From the NCBI RefSeq assembly GCF_040549045.1, contig NZ_JBEWTB010000002.1, positions 1,023,501 to 1,087,500 on the forward strand: a DNA stretch of 64,000 nt, read 5' to 3'. The stretch's first letter is position 1; each line of letters begins with the position of its first letter. The notes beneath the pieces are model-generated. The model was not told the origin of the DNA. It did no database searches and saw only the letters and a list, made by a program, of their open reading frames with translations. Made by a program: the position numbers and the translations under genes. The stretch is from Endozoicomonas sp. NE40 (GTDB lineage: Bacteria > Pseudomonadota > Gammaproteobacteria > Pseudomonadales > Endozoicomonadaceae). Of this stretch, positions 36,106 through 44,380 are shown in pieces.

Positions 36106-37557
36106 ATGTTGCAAAACGCCTTTGGAGTGCTGCAGAAGATCGGCCGTGCGCTGATGCTGCCTGTAGCCATTTTGCCAGTTGCCGGTATCCTGCTGGGTAT
36201 CGGTGCTGCTGATTTTAGCTTCCTGCCTTCCCTGCTGAGCCAGGTGATGGAACAGGCCGGTGGTGCCGTATTTGGCAACCTGCCACTGCTGTTCGCTATC
36301 GGTACCGTACTGGGCCTGACTGACAACGACGGTGTTTCCACTCTGGCTGCAATCGTTGGCTACGTGGTTATGCTGGCCACCATGGGTCTGGTTGCAGGCC
36401 TGATGGGTGTTGAAACCAAGTCCATCATGGGCATCACCTCCATCGATACCGGCGTATTCGGCGGCATCCTGTCTGGTGCTCTGGCGGCGGTTATGTTCAA
36501 CCGTTTCTTCAAGATCCAGCTGCCAGAATATCTGGGCTTCTTCGCTGGTAAGCGTTTCGTACCTATCGTTACCGCTTTCGGTGCCATCATTCTGGGTACC
36601 ATCCTGGCGTTCGTATGGCCTCCAATCGGTGCGGTGATCGACTCCTTCGGTAACTACGCTGTTGAAGGCAACCCGGTAACCATGGGCTTCGTATACGGCT
36701 TCATCGAACGTATGCTGATTCCTTTCGGTATCCACCACGTATGGAACGTTCCTTTCCAGATGGAAATGGGTCAGTTTGTTAACGAAGCGGGTCAGGTATT
36801 CACTGGTGACATTCCTCGCTTCTTCGCTGGTGACCCGACTGCAGGCTTCCTGGCTGGCGGCTTCCTGTTCAAGATGTTCGGTCTGCCTGCTGCTGCTATC
36901 GCTATGTGGCACTCTGCCAAGACCAAGCACCAGAAGCGTGTTGGCGGCATCATGGTATCCGCAGCCCTGACCTCCATGCTGACCGGTATCACTGAGCCAA
37001 TCGAATTCTCCTTCATGTTCCTGGCTCCGGCTCTGTACGTTGTACACGCCCTGCTGGCAGGTTTCGCTTTCGTGATTACCAACTTCCTGGAAATCAAGAT
37101 GGGCGCTTCCTTCTCCCACGGCCTGATCGACTTCGCCCTGTTCTCCAGCATCGGCACCAAGTCCTTCTGGCTGATTCCTCTGGGTGCGGTATACGCTGCG
37201 GTTTACTACGGCGTATTCCGTGCGGTAATCACCAAGTTCAACCTGAAGACTCCTGGTCGTGAAGACGAAGAAAGTGGTTCTCAGGTAGAAGTAGGCCCTG
37301 AGCTGGCTGGCAAGCTGATCACCGCTTTCGGTGGCAACGCTAACATCAAGTCCATCGACGCTTGTATCACCCGTCTGCGTGTCGCAGTGGTTGACGTAAA
37401 CAAGGTTGACCAGGCTGCCATCAAGGCACTGGGTGCTCGCGGTGTTATGGTGGTTGGTAACAACATGCAGGCTATCTTCGGTACACAGTCTGAGAACATC
37501 AAGACTGCCATGAACGAAGTGAACAAGTCTGGCGGCATGACTCCAGCAACAGCTTAA
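36106..37557 (+). CDS. ptsG: PTS glucose EIICB (PtsG), copy A
   Basis: 483 aa, colinear with E. coli PtsG (477). EIIC membrane domain (residues 1-390) with FFAGKRFVPIV, GIHHVWNVPFQMEMG and LTGITEPIEFSFMF; linker LKTPGRED; EIIB with phospho-Cys420 in DACITRLR. Imports and phosphorylates glucose using Crr phosphate. The ATG has GAGG nine bases upstream. Codons are strongly biased, indicating high expression. By eye the protein is identical to copy B (51982) and differs from copy C (58124) at one residue (Ser270 here, Thr in C). Unlike B and C it stands alone, with its own promoter region and terminator. Confidence 0.97.
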   Translation: MLQNAFGVLQKIGRALMLPVAILPVAGILLGIGAADFSFLPSLLSQVMEQAGGAVFGNLPLLFAIGTVLGLTDNDGVSTLAAIVGYVVMLATMGLVAGLMGVETKSIMGITSIDTGVFGGILSGALAAVMFNRFFKIQLPEYLGFFAGKRFVPIVTAFGAIILGTILAFVWPPIGAVIDSFGNYAVEGNPVTMGFVYGFIERMLIPFGIHHVWNVPFQMEMGQFVNEAGQVFTGDIPRFFAGDPTAGFLAGGFLFKMFGLPAAAIAMWHSAKTKHQKRVGGIMVSAALTSMLTGITEPIEFSFMFLAPALYVVHALLAGFAFVITNFLEIKMGASFSHGLIDFALFSSIGTKSFWLIPLGAVYAAVYYGVFRAVITKFNLKTPGREDEESGSQVEVGPELAGKLITAFGGNANIKSIDACITRLRVAVVDVNKVDQAAIKALGARGVMVVGNNMQAIFGTQSENIKTAMNEVNKSGGMTPATA

Positions 37558-37588
37558 TTAATCCTTAAACCGATTAAGTTAGCTTCAA

Positions 37589-37625
37589 AACGGAGGCTTC
37601 TCATAAGAGAAGCCTCCGTTTTTTT
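37589..37625 (+). terminator. Intrinsic terminator of ptsG copy A
   Basis: A 14-bp perfect stem (37589-37602 with 37607-37620), ATAA loop and a T-run to 37625. Very strong terminator. Confidence 0.95.
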
Positions 37626-37686
37626 ATACGCTGGAAATGCTTCATCATGGGGTGACAAAAACAAGGATGCCAGCGAGCCAGCACTA

Positions 37687-37717
37687 TGGTAAAATATTTT
37701 ACTAAAATAATTTACCA
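37687..37717. promoter_or_regulatory. 31-bp near-perfect palindrome upstream of the ygjH-like gene
   Basis: The dyad is centred on 37702 and matches in 14 of 15 base pairs; the outer arms are TGGTAAA and TTTACCA and the inner part includes the perfect 14-mer GTAAAATATTTTAC. It ends about 12 bp before the start codon and just before the ribosome site, so a bound repressor would block transcription. A related AGTAAAATTTTACT palindrome lies before the ygjI-like gene. Confidence 0.7.
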
Positions 37718-37729
37718 CCAGGAGCAGTA

Positions 37730-38071
37730 ATGATGAGTAGCGAGATTACCTTTCAGGACTTCCAGAAACTGGATATGTGCATTGGCCGTGTCATGGAAGT
37801 ACAGCGCGTTGAAAACGCCGAAAAACTCTACAAGGTTCAGGTAGACATCGGTCGCGAGCGCCTGTACCAGACCGTAACCAGCCTGGTCGATTATTACGCC
37901 GCAGAAGAACTCATGAACAAAGAAGTGGTGGTACTCACCAACCTGAAACCCGCTAAAATGCGCGGTGAACTGTCGGAAATTATGTTGCTGTGTGCAGAAA
38001 CAGAAGACAGCAGTATCTGCAAACTGCTTAAGGCCGAAGAAACAATGAAGCCCGGAACACCTGTCTGTTAA
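37730..38071 (+). CDS. ygjH: tRNA-binding domain protein, YgjH/CsaA-like
   Basis: 113 aa (E. coli YgjH 110). OB-fold tRNA-binding domain like the C-terminus of methionyl-tRNA synthetase: DFQKLDMCIGRVMEV, NAEKLYKVQVDIG, VVVLTNLKPAKMRG and SEIMLLCAE in order. Expected to be a dimer that binds tRNA elbows; CsaA members have chaperone-like activity. Two adjacent ATGs (37730, 37733) follow AGGAG. In E. coli ygjH sits beside ebgR, and here it is also near an ebgR-like locus. Confidence 0.9.
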   Translation: MMSSEITFQDFQKLDMCIGRVMEVQRVENAEKLYKVQVDIGRERLYQTVTSLVDYYAAEELMNKEVVVLTNLKPAKMRGELSEIMLLCAETEDSSICKLLKAEETMKPGTPVC

Positions 38072-38073
38072 AG

Positions 38074-38111
38074 CTGTCCGGGTTTAACAACGAGCCTGCT
38101 CTCCCGGACAG
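38074..38111. terminator. Hairpin downstream of ygjH-like gene
   Basis: A 9-bp perfect stem CTGTCCGGG (38074-38082) and CCCGGACAG (38103-38111), 20-base loop, directly after the stop. It reaches towards the 3' end of the convergent acetyltransferase fragment; no T-run. Confidence 0.4.
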
Positions 38112-38120
38112 GCTTCTGCA

Positions 38121-38495
38121 TCAGTTATTAATCTCTTCCCTGACCACCCTTGCAGGATTTCCAACCACCACACAATGGGCTGGGACATCTTTCGTTACCA
38201 CACTCCCTCCACCAACAACAGCCCCGTCGTGAATCGTGACACCAGGAAGAACCAGAACATTTGCCCCAATCCAGACATCATTTCCAATGGTTACCGGTTT
38301 GGCGAACTCTTCACCAGAGTTGCGGGTTTTGGTATCCAACGGATGCCCTGCTGTACACAGGGTAACGTTTGGCCCGATCATCACATTGTCGCCTATCACT
38401 TCAAACAGGGTTGTGAATGAAAAGGCCAGTAGCAGGAAAATAGCCAGCACAATGATGATCTGAAAGAGTGAAGGCTGAGAGGAACATTTTGGCAT
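38121..38495 (-). pseudogene. C-terminal half of a split LacA/Maa-type acetyltransferase
   Basis: From residue 34 on, this 124-aa frame is the left-handed beta-helix half of a galactoside/maltose O-acetyltransferase: IGDNVMIGPNVTLCTAGHPLD (shown here in part: IGDNVMIGPN, TAGHPLD with the catalytic His), VTIGNDVWIGANV and VGNPARVVRE. Homology starts at about 38399 on the minus strand. The first 33 residues are a foreign hydrophobic leader (MPKCSSQPSLFQIII and onward) with a good GGAGG ribosome site, apparently the start of another gene. The missing N-terminal half lies at 40752-41060, same strand, ending where this begins. The frame may still be expressed as a membrane-tethered fragment, but the enzyme is not intact. 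Confidence 0.8.
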
Positions 38496-38720
38496 ACAGA
38501 GCCTCCGGGGCGTTAGATAGTACGTCCGTATCCCTCGAACTGTGGTGAACACATAAAACCGAAGCCAGACCTGCCAAGATGTGACGGGCAGCTGGTGATT
38601 ATGGGGTCAATAGTGGTATGACCATCGGGTTCTGAAAAAGTGCCTTGAATGGGTAGGAAAAATAGTGGCAAGCGACATTAATAGTTCGGGATGGCAGTTT
38701 TTTCCATCCGGTTGGCAGAA

Positions 38721-38748
38721 CAAGCCTGCCACCCTGGTAGCAGGCTTG
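38721..38748. terminator. Hairpin at the 3' end of the 518-aa gene
   Basis: Perfect 9-bp stem CAAGCCTGC (38721-38729) and GCAGGCTTG (38740-38748), 10 bp after the minus-strand stop at 38759. No T-run. Confidence 0.45.
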
Positions 38749-38758
38749 CAAAGCTTAT

Positions 38759-40315
38759 TTATCCTTGCTCATCTTCTTTAGGTTTCCAGAACTTCCATCC
38801 CCCACTTTTCTTATGCTTCTTACTTTCCTCTGACTGCTTGTCTTGTGCGGCCCGGGATCGCTGCTGTTGTTGTTTGAGAGTTTCTATGACGTCCTTTTCA
38901 AAGGCCTCCTTAGTGGTGATCTGAGGCAACAATCCCGGGTTAAAGCTGAATAGTTCGGGCTCTGCATTGACCACTGGTCCCAGTAATCTCTGCACTTCTG
39001 TGAATACCTGCAGTTGTCCCTCCAGAATGATGTTATGGGGAGTGTGGGGACTAAACGGATATTTCATCATGAAAAACAGCGCTTGCACAATCCGGTTACG
39101 CAACCAATGACTATCAGGCGAATTGAACATTCTCAGGTTACCATCGACCACCCAGCTGACAATACAGTTGATCGAGCGTGCGTCATATCTCGGCCAAAAC
39201 GCCGGTTCCACCCGTTCAAGCTCGCTCAACATGTTGTATGCCTGGTTGGTTTGTCCCAAAAAGGCGGTAAACAGTGCCGTCAAGGACACGTAGGAAGCGT
39301 AAAGGTTGCGATTTTCTTGCGGGCTGCGTTCAGACTCTGTGGAAGTTGACTGATGAAGCAGGAAATACCACGCTCTGCTTCGGGCGTAAGCCAGATTATT
39401 GCTTTGAACGTGACGGACGCCATCAAACCGCATGGAGGATATCTGGGCCAGATTCTGAAGGAATGTGAGGATGTGGCCTGCCTGAGGGTCATTGTTTTCT
39501 GCATTTAACTGAACTCTGAATGCATTTAAAGCTATGACATTAATATAGTTATACAGGGCGACAAACACTACATCGGTGAATCTGGCCACAACATCGCTGT
39601 CGGCTTCAGGATGATTGATGTGATGTTGTAATGTTCGCACCGAGTTGAGCAGAGTCTCTCCTTCAATCAGCTGCTCCCCCAGCTGCTGGTTGAAGGTTAT
39701 TCTGCCCTGGCTAAGATAACGGTCCAGCATTCTGGCGTTTGCACTCAAAGCCCTGAGCAGAACCGGGTCACCAAGTTGTTGTGCAACCTGCCACAGGGCA
39801 TAGTGAAGATCAATCAGTGTATAGCTGTGCGGACTCGTATGAATGGCATTCAGAGCCTCATTGACTCTCAGGTCGGTCAATGAGTCTGGCACACGCACCG
39901 GGAATACATCGGTGGTGCCGTCAGTCTGGTCTTCACCCAAAAGCTCTGTCATTAATGCGTTACGTCGTTCCTGCCAGTGAGTATTGGCTTGCCTGATGAA
40001 TTCGTCCGTTACGGCAGCGTCCCCATTGGCACCCTCATCCCCATCGACAGCCTCATCGCCATCGGTTTCAGGGGGGAGGGGGACTGTGACGCCTGGTTCG
40101 GGTTGCAGATTAAGGTTTTCCATATTCGCATTAAGCTCGACCCGGGGAGGAAGCATTACATTGGCGGTATCTGAGCCAGTGCCTTTGGGGGGGATAACTG
40201 AATAGGCAGTGCCCGCTGAAAGAGAAAGCAGCAGGCTGGCGGACAGCAGCAAATGTTTGCTGCAGTGGTCAGAGACTTCGGAGAGTGACCATTTTTTTTT
40301 GAACACTTTACACAT
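38759..40315 (-). CDS. Secreted protein of unknown function, 518 aa
   Basis: I do not recognise a family. The N-terminus has a long basic region then a signal peptide (hydrophobic core HLLLSASLLLSLSAGTAYS, cleavage near residue 39). An acidic, Asp/Gly-rich low-complexity segment (about 75-100) follows, then a helical domain and a basic, Gln/Lys-rich tail (QQQQRSRAAQDK, SKKHKKSGGWKFWKP). The style (signal peptide, acidic linker, helical body) is like the secreted proteins at 1721 and 22427. It lies wholly within the segment that splits the acetyltransferase gene, so it arrived with that fragment. Confidence 0.75.
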   Translation of the reverse strand: MCKVFKKKWSLSEVSDHCSKHLLLSASLLLSLSAGTAYSVIPPKGTGSDTANVMLPPRVELNANMENLNLQPEPGVTVPLPPETDGDEAVDGDEGANGDAAVTDEFIRQANTHWQERRNALMTELLGEDQTDGTTDVFPVRVPDSLTDLRVNEALNAIHTSPHSYTLIDLHYALWQVAQQLGDPVLLRALSANARMLDRYLSQGRITFNQQLGEQLIEGETLLNSVRTLQHHINHPEADSDVVARFTDVVFVALYNYINVIALNAFRVQLNAENNDPQAGHILTFLQNLAQISSMRFDGVRHVQSNNLAYARSRAWYFLLHQSTSTESERSPQENRNLYASYVSLTALFTAFLGQTNQAYNMLSELERVEPAFWPRYDARSINCIVSWVVDGNLRMFNSPDSHWLRNRIVQALFFMMKYPFSPHTPHNIILEGQLQVFTEVQRLLGPVVNAEPELFSFNPGLLPQITTKEAFEKDVIETLKQQQQRSRAAQDKQSEESKKHKKSGGWKFWKPKEDEQG

Positions 40316-40526
40316 CTCACTTCGGTTGATGAATTATGAAAGCTTGATGTCCCTAAGTACTCAATCCTGAACGGATATTGTGTTTATGGTATATAGGCTG
40401 CAGCAGGTGCTTTTGAGCCTGGCGGATCAGTATAGCCAAGGACTGTTAAAACGAGACACGGTTGAATTAAAAAGCTCACTGATACAGTAGGATTGTCTGA
40501 GACACCCACCATTAAGAAGAGAAAAT

Positions 40527-41066
40527 ATGCAGGAAGTAAAAGAAAAACTGAATCTTGAAACAGCCCGGATTCCCTGGAAAGCACTGGAGCGCTTTTTTGC
40601 TCAGGGTATTGTGCTGAATGTGTCAGCGTCGCTTGATCTGGTTGAAGCGGCTTGTGCGGTGTCGATAGATGACACCCGGCAGGTACAGGCATGGCTTCAG
40701 GATGGGCAGTTAACAAAAGTCACAGACCAGCAGGCGATTCAATGGCATGAGCACAACTTTACCGCAGTCCAGAATGACGCCATTGAAGTTCATGTAAAAG
40801 TTTTTACCCACTTTAATGTTGTAACCGTAATCACAGGAAAACTGACCGTTCAGCGTCGTAGTGTCGTCGGACTTTCCAAACAGCTGACCAACCAAAGCGC
40901 TTTTTTCCCGTTCATCAAAGCATGTACTGATTTGATGGCAGAGCTTTTTCGCTTTCAGGCGATCTTCTGGCAGCCCTTCAGTGTTAGGGTTATACAACAT
41001 TCCACTGATAAAACTTTTTTCTCTGTGAGTCAGCTCATTTTGGGGCAGCATATTATTCATAAGTGA
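40527..41066 (+). CDS. Truncated DUF2288 protein reading into antisense of lacA
   Basis: The first 77 residues match the small DUF2288 family (KEKLNLETARIPWKALERFF, SLDLVEAA, DDTRQVQAW, TDQQAIQW). The family normally ends with a segment like LWAVVVAPWVLVQ, which is absent. Homology stops at about 40754, exactly where the N-terminal half of the acetyltransferase begins on the other strand. The remaining hundred codons are simply the antisense of that gene. The frame is therefore a chimera made by a rearrangement; a truncated product may still be made but is unlikely to be functional. Confidence 0.55.
   Translation: MQEVKEKLNLETARIPWKALERFFAQGIVLNVSASLDLVEAACAVSIDDTRQVQAWLQDGQLTKVTDQQAIQWHEHNFTAVQNDAIEVHVKVFTHFNVVTVITGKLTVQRRSVVGLSKQLTNQSAFFPFIKACTDLMAELFRFQAIFWQPFSVRVIQHSTDKTFFSVSQLILGQHIIHK
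40710..41060 (-). pseudogene. lacA: N-terminal half of a split LacA/Maa-type acetyltransferase
   Basis: Begins at the ATG 41060 (a GTG at 41072 is possible). The Maa domain is clear: THREKSFISGMLYN, EGLPEDRLKAKKLC, then FSCDYGYNIKVGKNFYMNFN and GVILDCGKVV, as in LacA and Maa. Homology ends at about 40752, and the last residues (LMPLNRLLVCDFC) come from antisense DUF2288 sequence. Joined to the fragment at 38121-38399 it would make a full-length enzyme of just under 200 residues, the family size. It follows lacZ on the same strand, as lacA does in lac operons, but after a terminator. Confidence 0.82.
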
Positions 41067-41107
41067 TGTCACTCAATAAACAAGGGGTATTTCTATAAGG
41101 CAGAACC

Positions 41108-41131
41108 AAAAACGGAGCCAGTACGGCTCCG
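41108..41131 (-). terminator. Intrinsic terminator of lacZ
   Basis: Minus-strand stem CGGAGCC/GGCTCCG (41125-41131 with 41113-41119), 5-base loop, then five Ts (41112-41108), 23 bp after the lacZ stop. Confidence 0.9.
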
Positions 41132-41153
41132 CTTTTACTTCAGAAAAATGAAG

Positions 41154-44100
41154 TTAGCCTTTAACAGGTCGCAGTCGGAATGCGTACTGATAAGGCTTTA
41201 CCTGTGGCTGATACTGCATTGGCGGCATGGAGCCCCAGGAGTTTTGACCACCGGTACCCATCTGGGTCAGGTCAATATTCCAGGTCACCAGATTGCCAGG
41301 CAACAGGTCAGCACCATGCTTGCAGGACATAGGCGTCAGGCCGGATGCCCCCATGGAACCATCGTCTGCCACAAAATCCAGCTCTGCAGCAGCAAAAGGC
41401 CAGGCACTGGTATTGAGCAGCGTGTCTTCAGCCACCACTTCCAGGCCAACACCATCCTGCTGCGTCAGCGCCACCCAACGAACATCCGTCTTGTTAGCTG
41501 TTTCCTGTGGACGTGGATAAGCATGAATCTGCTCCTGAATGGTGCCACCATACACGGCCGCCTTTGCACCCTTACGGTCTTCGTAAGTCTCTACCGGACC
41601 ACGACCAAACCATTGAATAAACTGGTAGTCAGAAGACAGAGTCATTTGCAGACCAAAACGCATCATCACCGGCAGCTCTTTCTCACCCGGCGTGAATTCA
41701 GCCGCCACACGACACTCACCATCAGCAAAGACTGTGTAAGTAAGAACGTACTGGCACTCGATGGTTGGCAGGTCAAAGCGGGTAATCACCTGAACTTCCT
41801 GCGAACCGGACTGCTCCACTTCAATAGCGATCAACTGACGTTTAGCTCCGGCATCCTGCCAGATGGTCGCCCACTCAAACGCCTTAGCGCCCAGGTCGTT
41901 ATCGGTCAGGCCACGCCAGAAGTTTGGTTCCAGACCGGTGCGAATCAGGTTCTGTCCGTCCACCCGGTACTCAGCCATCTGCCCTGTCTTCGTATCAAAA
42001 CGAATGTCGAAGTTATGCCCTTTCAGAGAAACAGATGTTTCTGATTCCGCCAGCTTAACGCAGTGCTCTTCGTTAATCGCAGGCTGCTGGTAGGCAGGAC
42101 GAGCGGTCAGGGAGAACTGATCCCATGCAGCTTCATAACCAGAACCCAGCATCGGCTCATCGTCGCGGGTTAAAGCACTCAGGGTAATCAGGTATTCCTT
42201 GTCTTCGCTGATATCCAGTCCGGACAGATCAACCACCAGCGCTTCACGCTGCCCCGGCTTTACAGAGCTAACACCCAGGGAGCCTTTAGCCACCTGAATA
42301 CCGTCAGCGCTCACGTGGTATTGAATTTCAAACTTGTCCAGACCAATAAAGTCATAGCGGTTTTCAATTTCAAAACGACCAGCGGCAGCGTCAACCCCAT
42401 GGAAACGAACAGGCTGATAAACCTTCTTCACTTCTGCCATGTGAGGGTGAGGCGTACGATCAGGCGCTACCAGACCATCGTTCATAAAGTTGCCGTCGGT
42501 AGGCAGGTCAGGATGATAGTCCTTACCATAGCCCCAGTATTTCTGACCCTTGTCGTTGGTCAGTTCCAGCGCGTGGTCCATCCACTCCCAGATAAAACCA
42601 CCCTGCAAGCAATGACTGTCGTCAATGATCTTCCAGTAGTCATTCAGGATACCGACAGAGTTACCCATAGCGTGGGCGTACTCAATCATGATCATCGGAC
42701 GACCGTCGTCTTGCTGAGCAAACTCTTTCAGGCGTTCCAGGGTTGGGTACATCGGGCAGACAATATCCGTATAAGGTGCTTCGCCAGCTGGCTCGTACTG
42801 AACCGGACGGCTACCGTCACGCTCTTTTACCCAGTTGTACATTGCTTCAAAGACACAACCCTTACCGGCTTCATTGCCCATGGACCAGATAACGATACAG
42901 GCGTGGTTTTTATCCCTTTCCACCATGGCCTGCATACGGTCAAGATGAGCCGGAATCCAGGACTCGGTATCGCCAATCTGGGTTTCAGGGCTCAGGGCCA
43001 GCGGATGAGATTCAATGTTCGCTTCGTCAACAACATACAGGCCGTACTCATCACACAGCTGGTACCAGCGGGAATGGCACGGGAAGTGACTGGTGCGCAC
43101 CGCATTGATGTTATGCTCTTTCATCAGGCGAATATCGGTGAGCATGGTCTCTTCAGTGGCCACATGCCCCAGGGTTGGGTGCAACTCGTGACGGTTTACA
43201 CCCTTGATTTTAATCGCCTTGCCATTGACCGTCAGTCGACCGTCAATAATTTCAATACGACGGAAACCCACTTTATGGGAAGTGGTTTCCAGAACCTTGC
43301 CGCTGCCATCACTCAGAGTCAGCATCAGGGTATAAAGATTGGGCGCCTCAGCACTCCACAGTCGAGGCTCTGCCACTTCAGCAATAAACGTCAACCGTTG
43401 TTCAGTGCTGTCAAACGCTACGCTTTGCTGCTGACTGACGACAGCCACAAAGCCGTTTTTATCGTCAAGCAACTGCGCTTTCAGGGTCAGATCCTGCGGG
43501 GCAGATTCGGCAAAATGCTTCAGGTCTACGTCGAGGTTGATTTCGCTCTGGGTAAAGGTGTTGTCCAGAGTAGCCCGACAGTCAAAGTCAAAGATACGGG
43601 TCTTATCGGTTGAATAGATAAAGACTTCACGCTCCAGACCAGACATATCCAGCATATCCTGCTTTTCCAGATAGCTGGCATTAGACCAGCGGAAAATTTC
43701 CAGGGCAATGCTGTTTTCACCTTCGCGAACATAGTCAGTGATATTAAATTCAGCCGGATTCTTAGCGTTCTGAGTGTAGCCAACACGCTGACCATTGATC
43801 CAGATAAAGGTAGCGGTTCGCGCTCCCGCCAGTTGCAGGAATATTTCCCGGCCTTCCCAGCTTTTATCCATCTCAAATGTACGACGATAGGAGCCTACGG
43901 GATTGTATTCTCTAGGCACTTCCGGCCATTCCGTCTGAAATGGAAAACGCTCATCCAGATAGATAGCTTTATCAAAGCCCTGAGCTTCCCAGTTACCGGG
44001 AACCTGAATATCGTCCCACTGGGAAACATCAAAGTTCTCTTGCTGGAATCCTTTCGGACGGGACTGGGGATTAATAGCGCAATTGAATTTCCACAGACCG

Positions 44101-44297
44101 TTCAAAGACAGGTAGTTGCCCGCCAGCTCCGGCTTGTTGTTCAGCGCCAGCGCTTCAACGGTGTAAGGAAATGCATTAACTCTTGGGGCTTCTTTATTAA
44201 TACCGTTGATCTGGTGATTTTCCATCACCGCAGGGACATGATTGATTTCTTCGTACAGATCGATGACTTCCCGGTCACCATACACGACAGCAGACAT
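41154..44297 (-). CDS. lacZ: Beta-galactosidase, GH2 family
   Basis: 1047 aa (E. coli LacZ 1024). Full five-domain LacZ layout. Acid/base E476 in IWSMGNEAGKG and nucleophile E539 in MIMIEYAHAMGNS; also VRTSHFPCH, DEANIESH and the C-terminal small-chain domain ending with the RLRPV segment. No signal peptide, so cytoplasmic hydrolysis of beta-galactosides taken up intact. The gene lies 83 bp downstream of the YgjI-like permease and near an EbgR-like regulator. The place corresponds to ebgA in E. coli, but no ebgC partner is present and the sequence looks more like LacZ proper. Confidence 0.96.
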   Translation of the reverse strand: MSAVVYGDREVIDLYEEINHVPAVMENHQINGINKEAPRVNAFPYTVEALALNNKPELAGNYLSLNGLWKFNCAINPQSRPKGFQQENFDVSQWDDIQVPGNWEAQGFDKAIYLDERFPFQTEWPEVPREYNPVGSYRRTFEMDKSWEGREIFLQLAGARTATFIWINGQRVGYTQNAKNPAEFNITDYVREGENSIALEIFRWSNASYLEKQDMLDMSGLEREVFIYSTDKTRIFDFDCRATLDNTFTQSEINLDVDLKHFAESAPQDLTLKAQLLDDKNGFVAVVSQQQSVAFDSTEQRLTFIAEVAEPRLWSAEAPNLYTLMLTLSDGSGKVLETTSHKVGFRRIEIIDGRLTVNGKAIKIKGVNRHELHPTLGHVATEETMLTDIRLMKEHNINAVRTSHFPCHSRWYQLCDEYGLYVVDEANIESHPLALSPETQIGDTESWIPAHLDRMQAMVERDKNHACIVIWSMGNEAGKGCVFEAMYNWVKERDGSRPVQYEPAGEAPYTDIVCPMYPTLERLKEFAQQDDGRPMIMIEYAHAMGNSVGILNDYWKIIDDSHCLQGGFIWEWMDHALELTNDKGQKYWGYGKDYHPDLPTDGNFMNDGLVAPDRTPHPHMAEVKKVYQPVRFHGVDAAAGRFEIENRYDFIGLDKFEIQYHVSADGIQVAKGSLGVSSVKPGQREALVVDLSGLDISEDKEYLITLSALTRDDEPMLGSGYEAAWDQFSLTARPAYQQPAINEEHCVKLAESETSVSLKGHNFDIRFDTKTGQMAEYRVDGQNLIRTGLEPNFWRGLTDNDLGAKAFEWATIWQDAGAKRQLIAIEVEQSGSQEVQVITRFDLPTIECQYVLTYTVFADGECRVAAEFTPGEKELPVMMRFGLQMTLSSDYQFIQWFGRGPVETYEDRKGAKAAVYGGTIQEQIHAYPRPQETANKTDVRWVALTQQDGVGLEVVAEDTLLNTSAWPFAAAELDFVADDGSMGASGLTPMSCKHGADLLPGNLVTWNIDLTQMGTGGQNSWGSMPPMQYQPQVKPYQYAFRLRPVKG

Positions 44298-44331
44298 ATT
44301 TATTCCAGAAATGTTTATTTGGTTTCAGCAT

Positions 44332-44356
44332 CCCGGTCAGAAAGTGACTGACCGGG
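44332..44356. other. Intercistronic hairpin between ygjI-like gene and lacZ
   Basis: Perfect 9-bp stem CCCGGTCAG (44332-44340) and CTGACCGGG (44348-44356), 7-base loop, no T-run. Probably stabilises or separates parts of a common mRNA. Confidence 0.55.
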
Positions 44357-44380
44357 GCTTTGAGAATTCAGAAAAAGCGG

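Noticed and set aside
36082..37119. Long antisense open frame (about 345 codons) across ptsG copy A, with equivalents across copies B and C
   Set aside because: It is the complement of a gene with strong codon bias; the predicted protein is His/Gln/Glu-rich low-complexity sequence and has no ribosome site.
37687..37717. Terminator for ptsG copy A or an earlier transcript
   Set aside because: The palindrome is almost all A-T and lies beyond a very strong terminator at 37589, right before a ribosome site, so an operator is more likely.
41154..44297. Naming the GH2 gene ebgA
   Set aside because: The neighbouring regulator is EbgR-like, but there is no ebgC partner and the protein looks more like LacZ, so lacZ is used.
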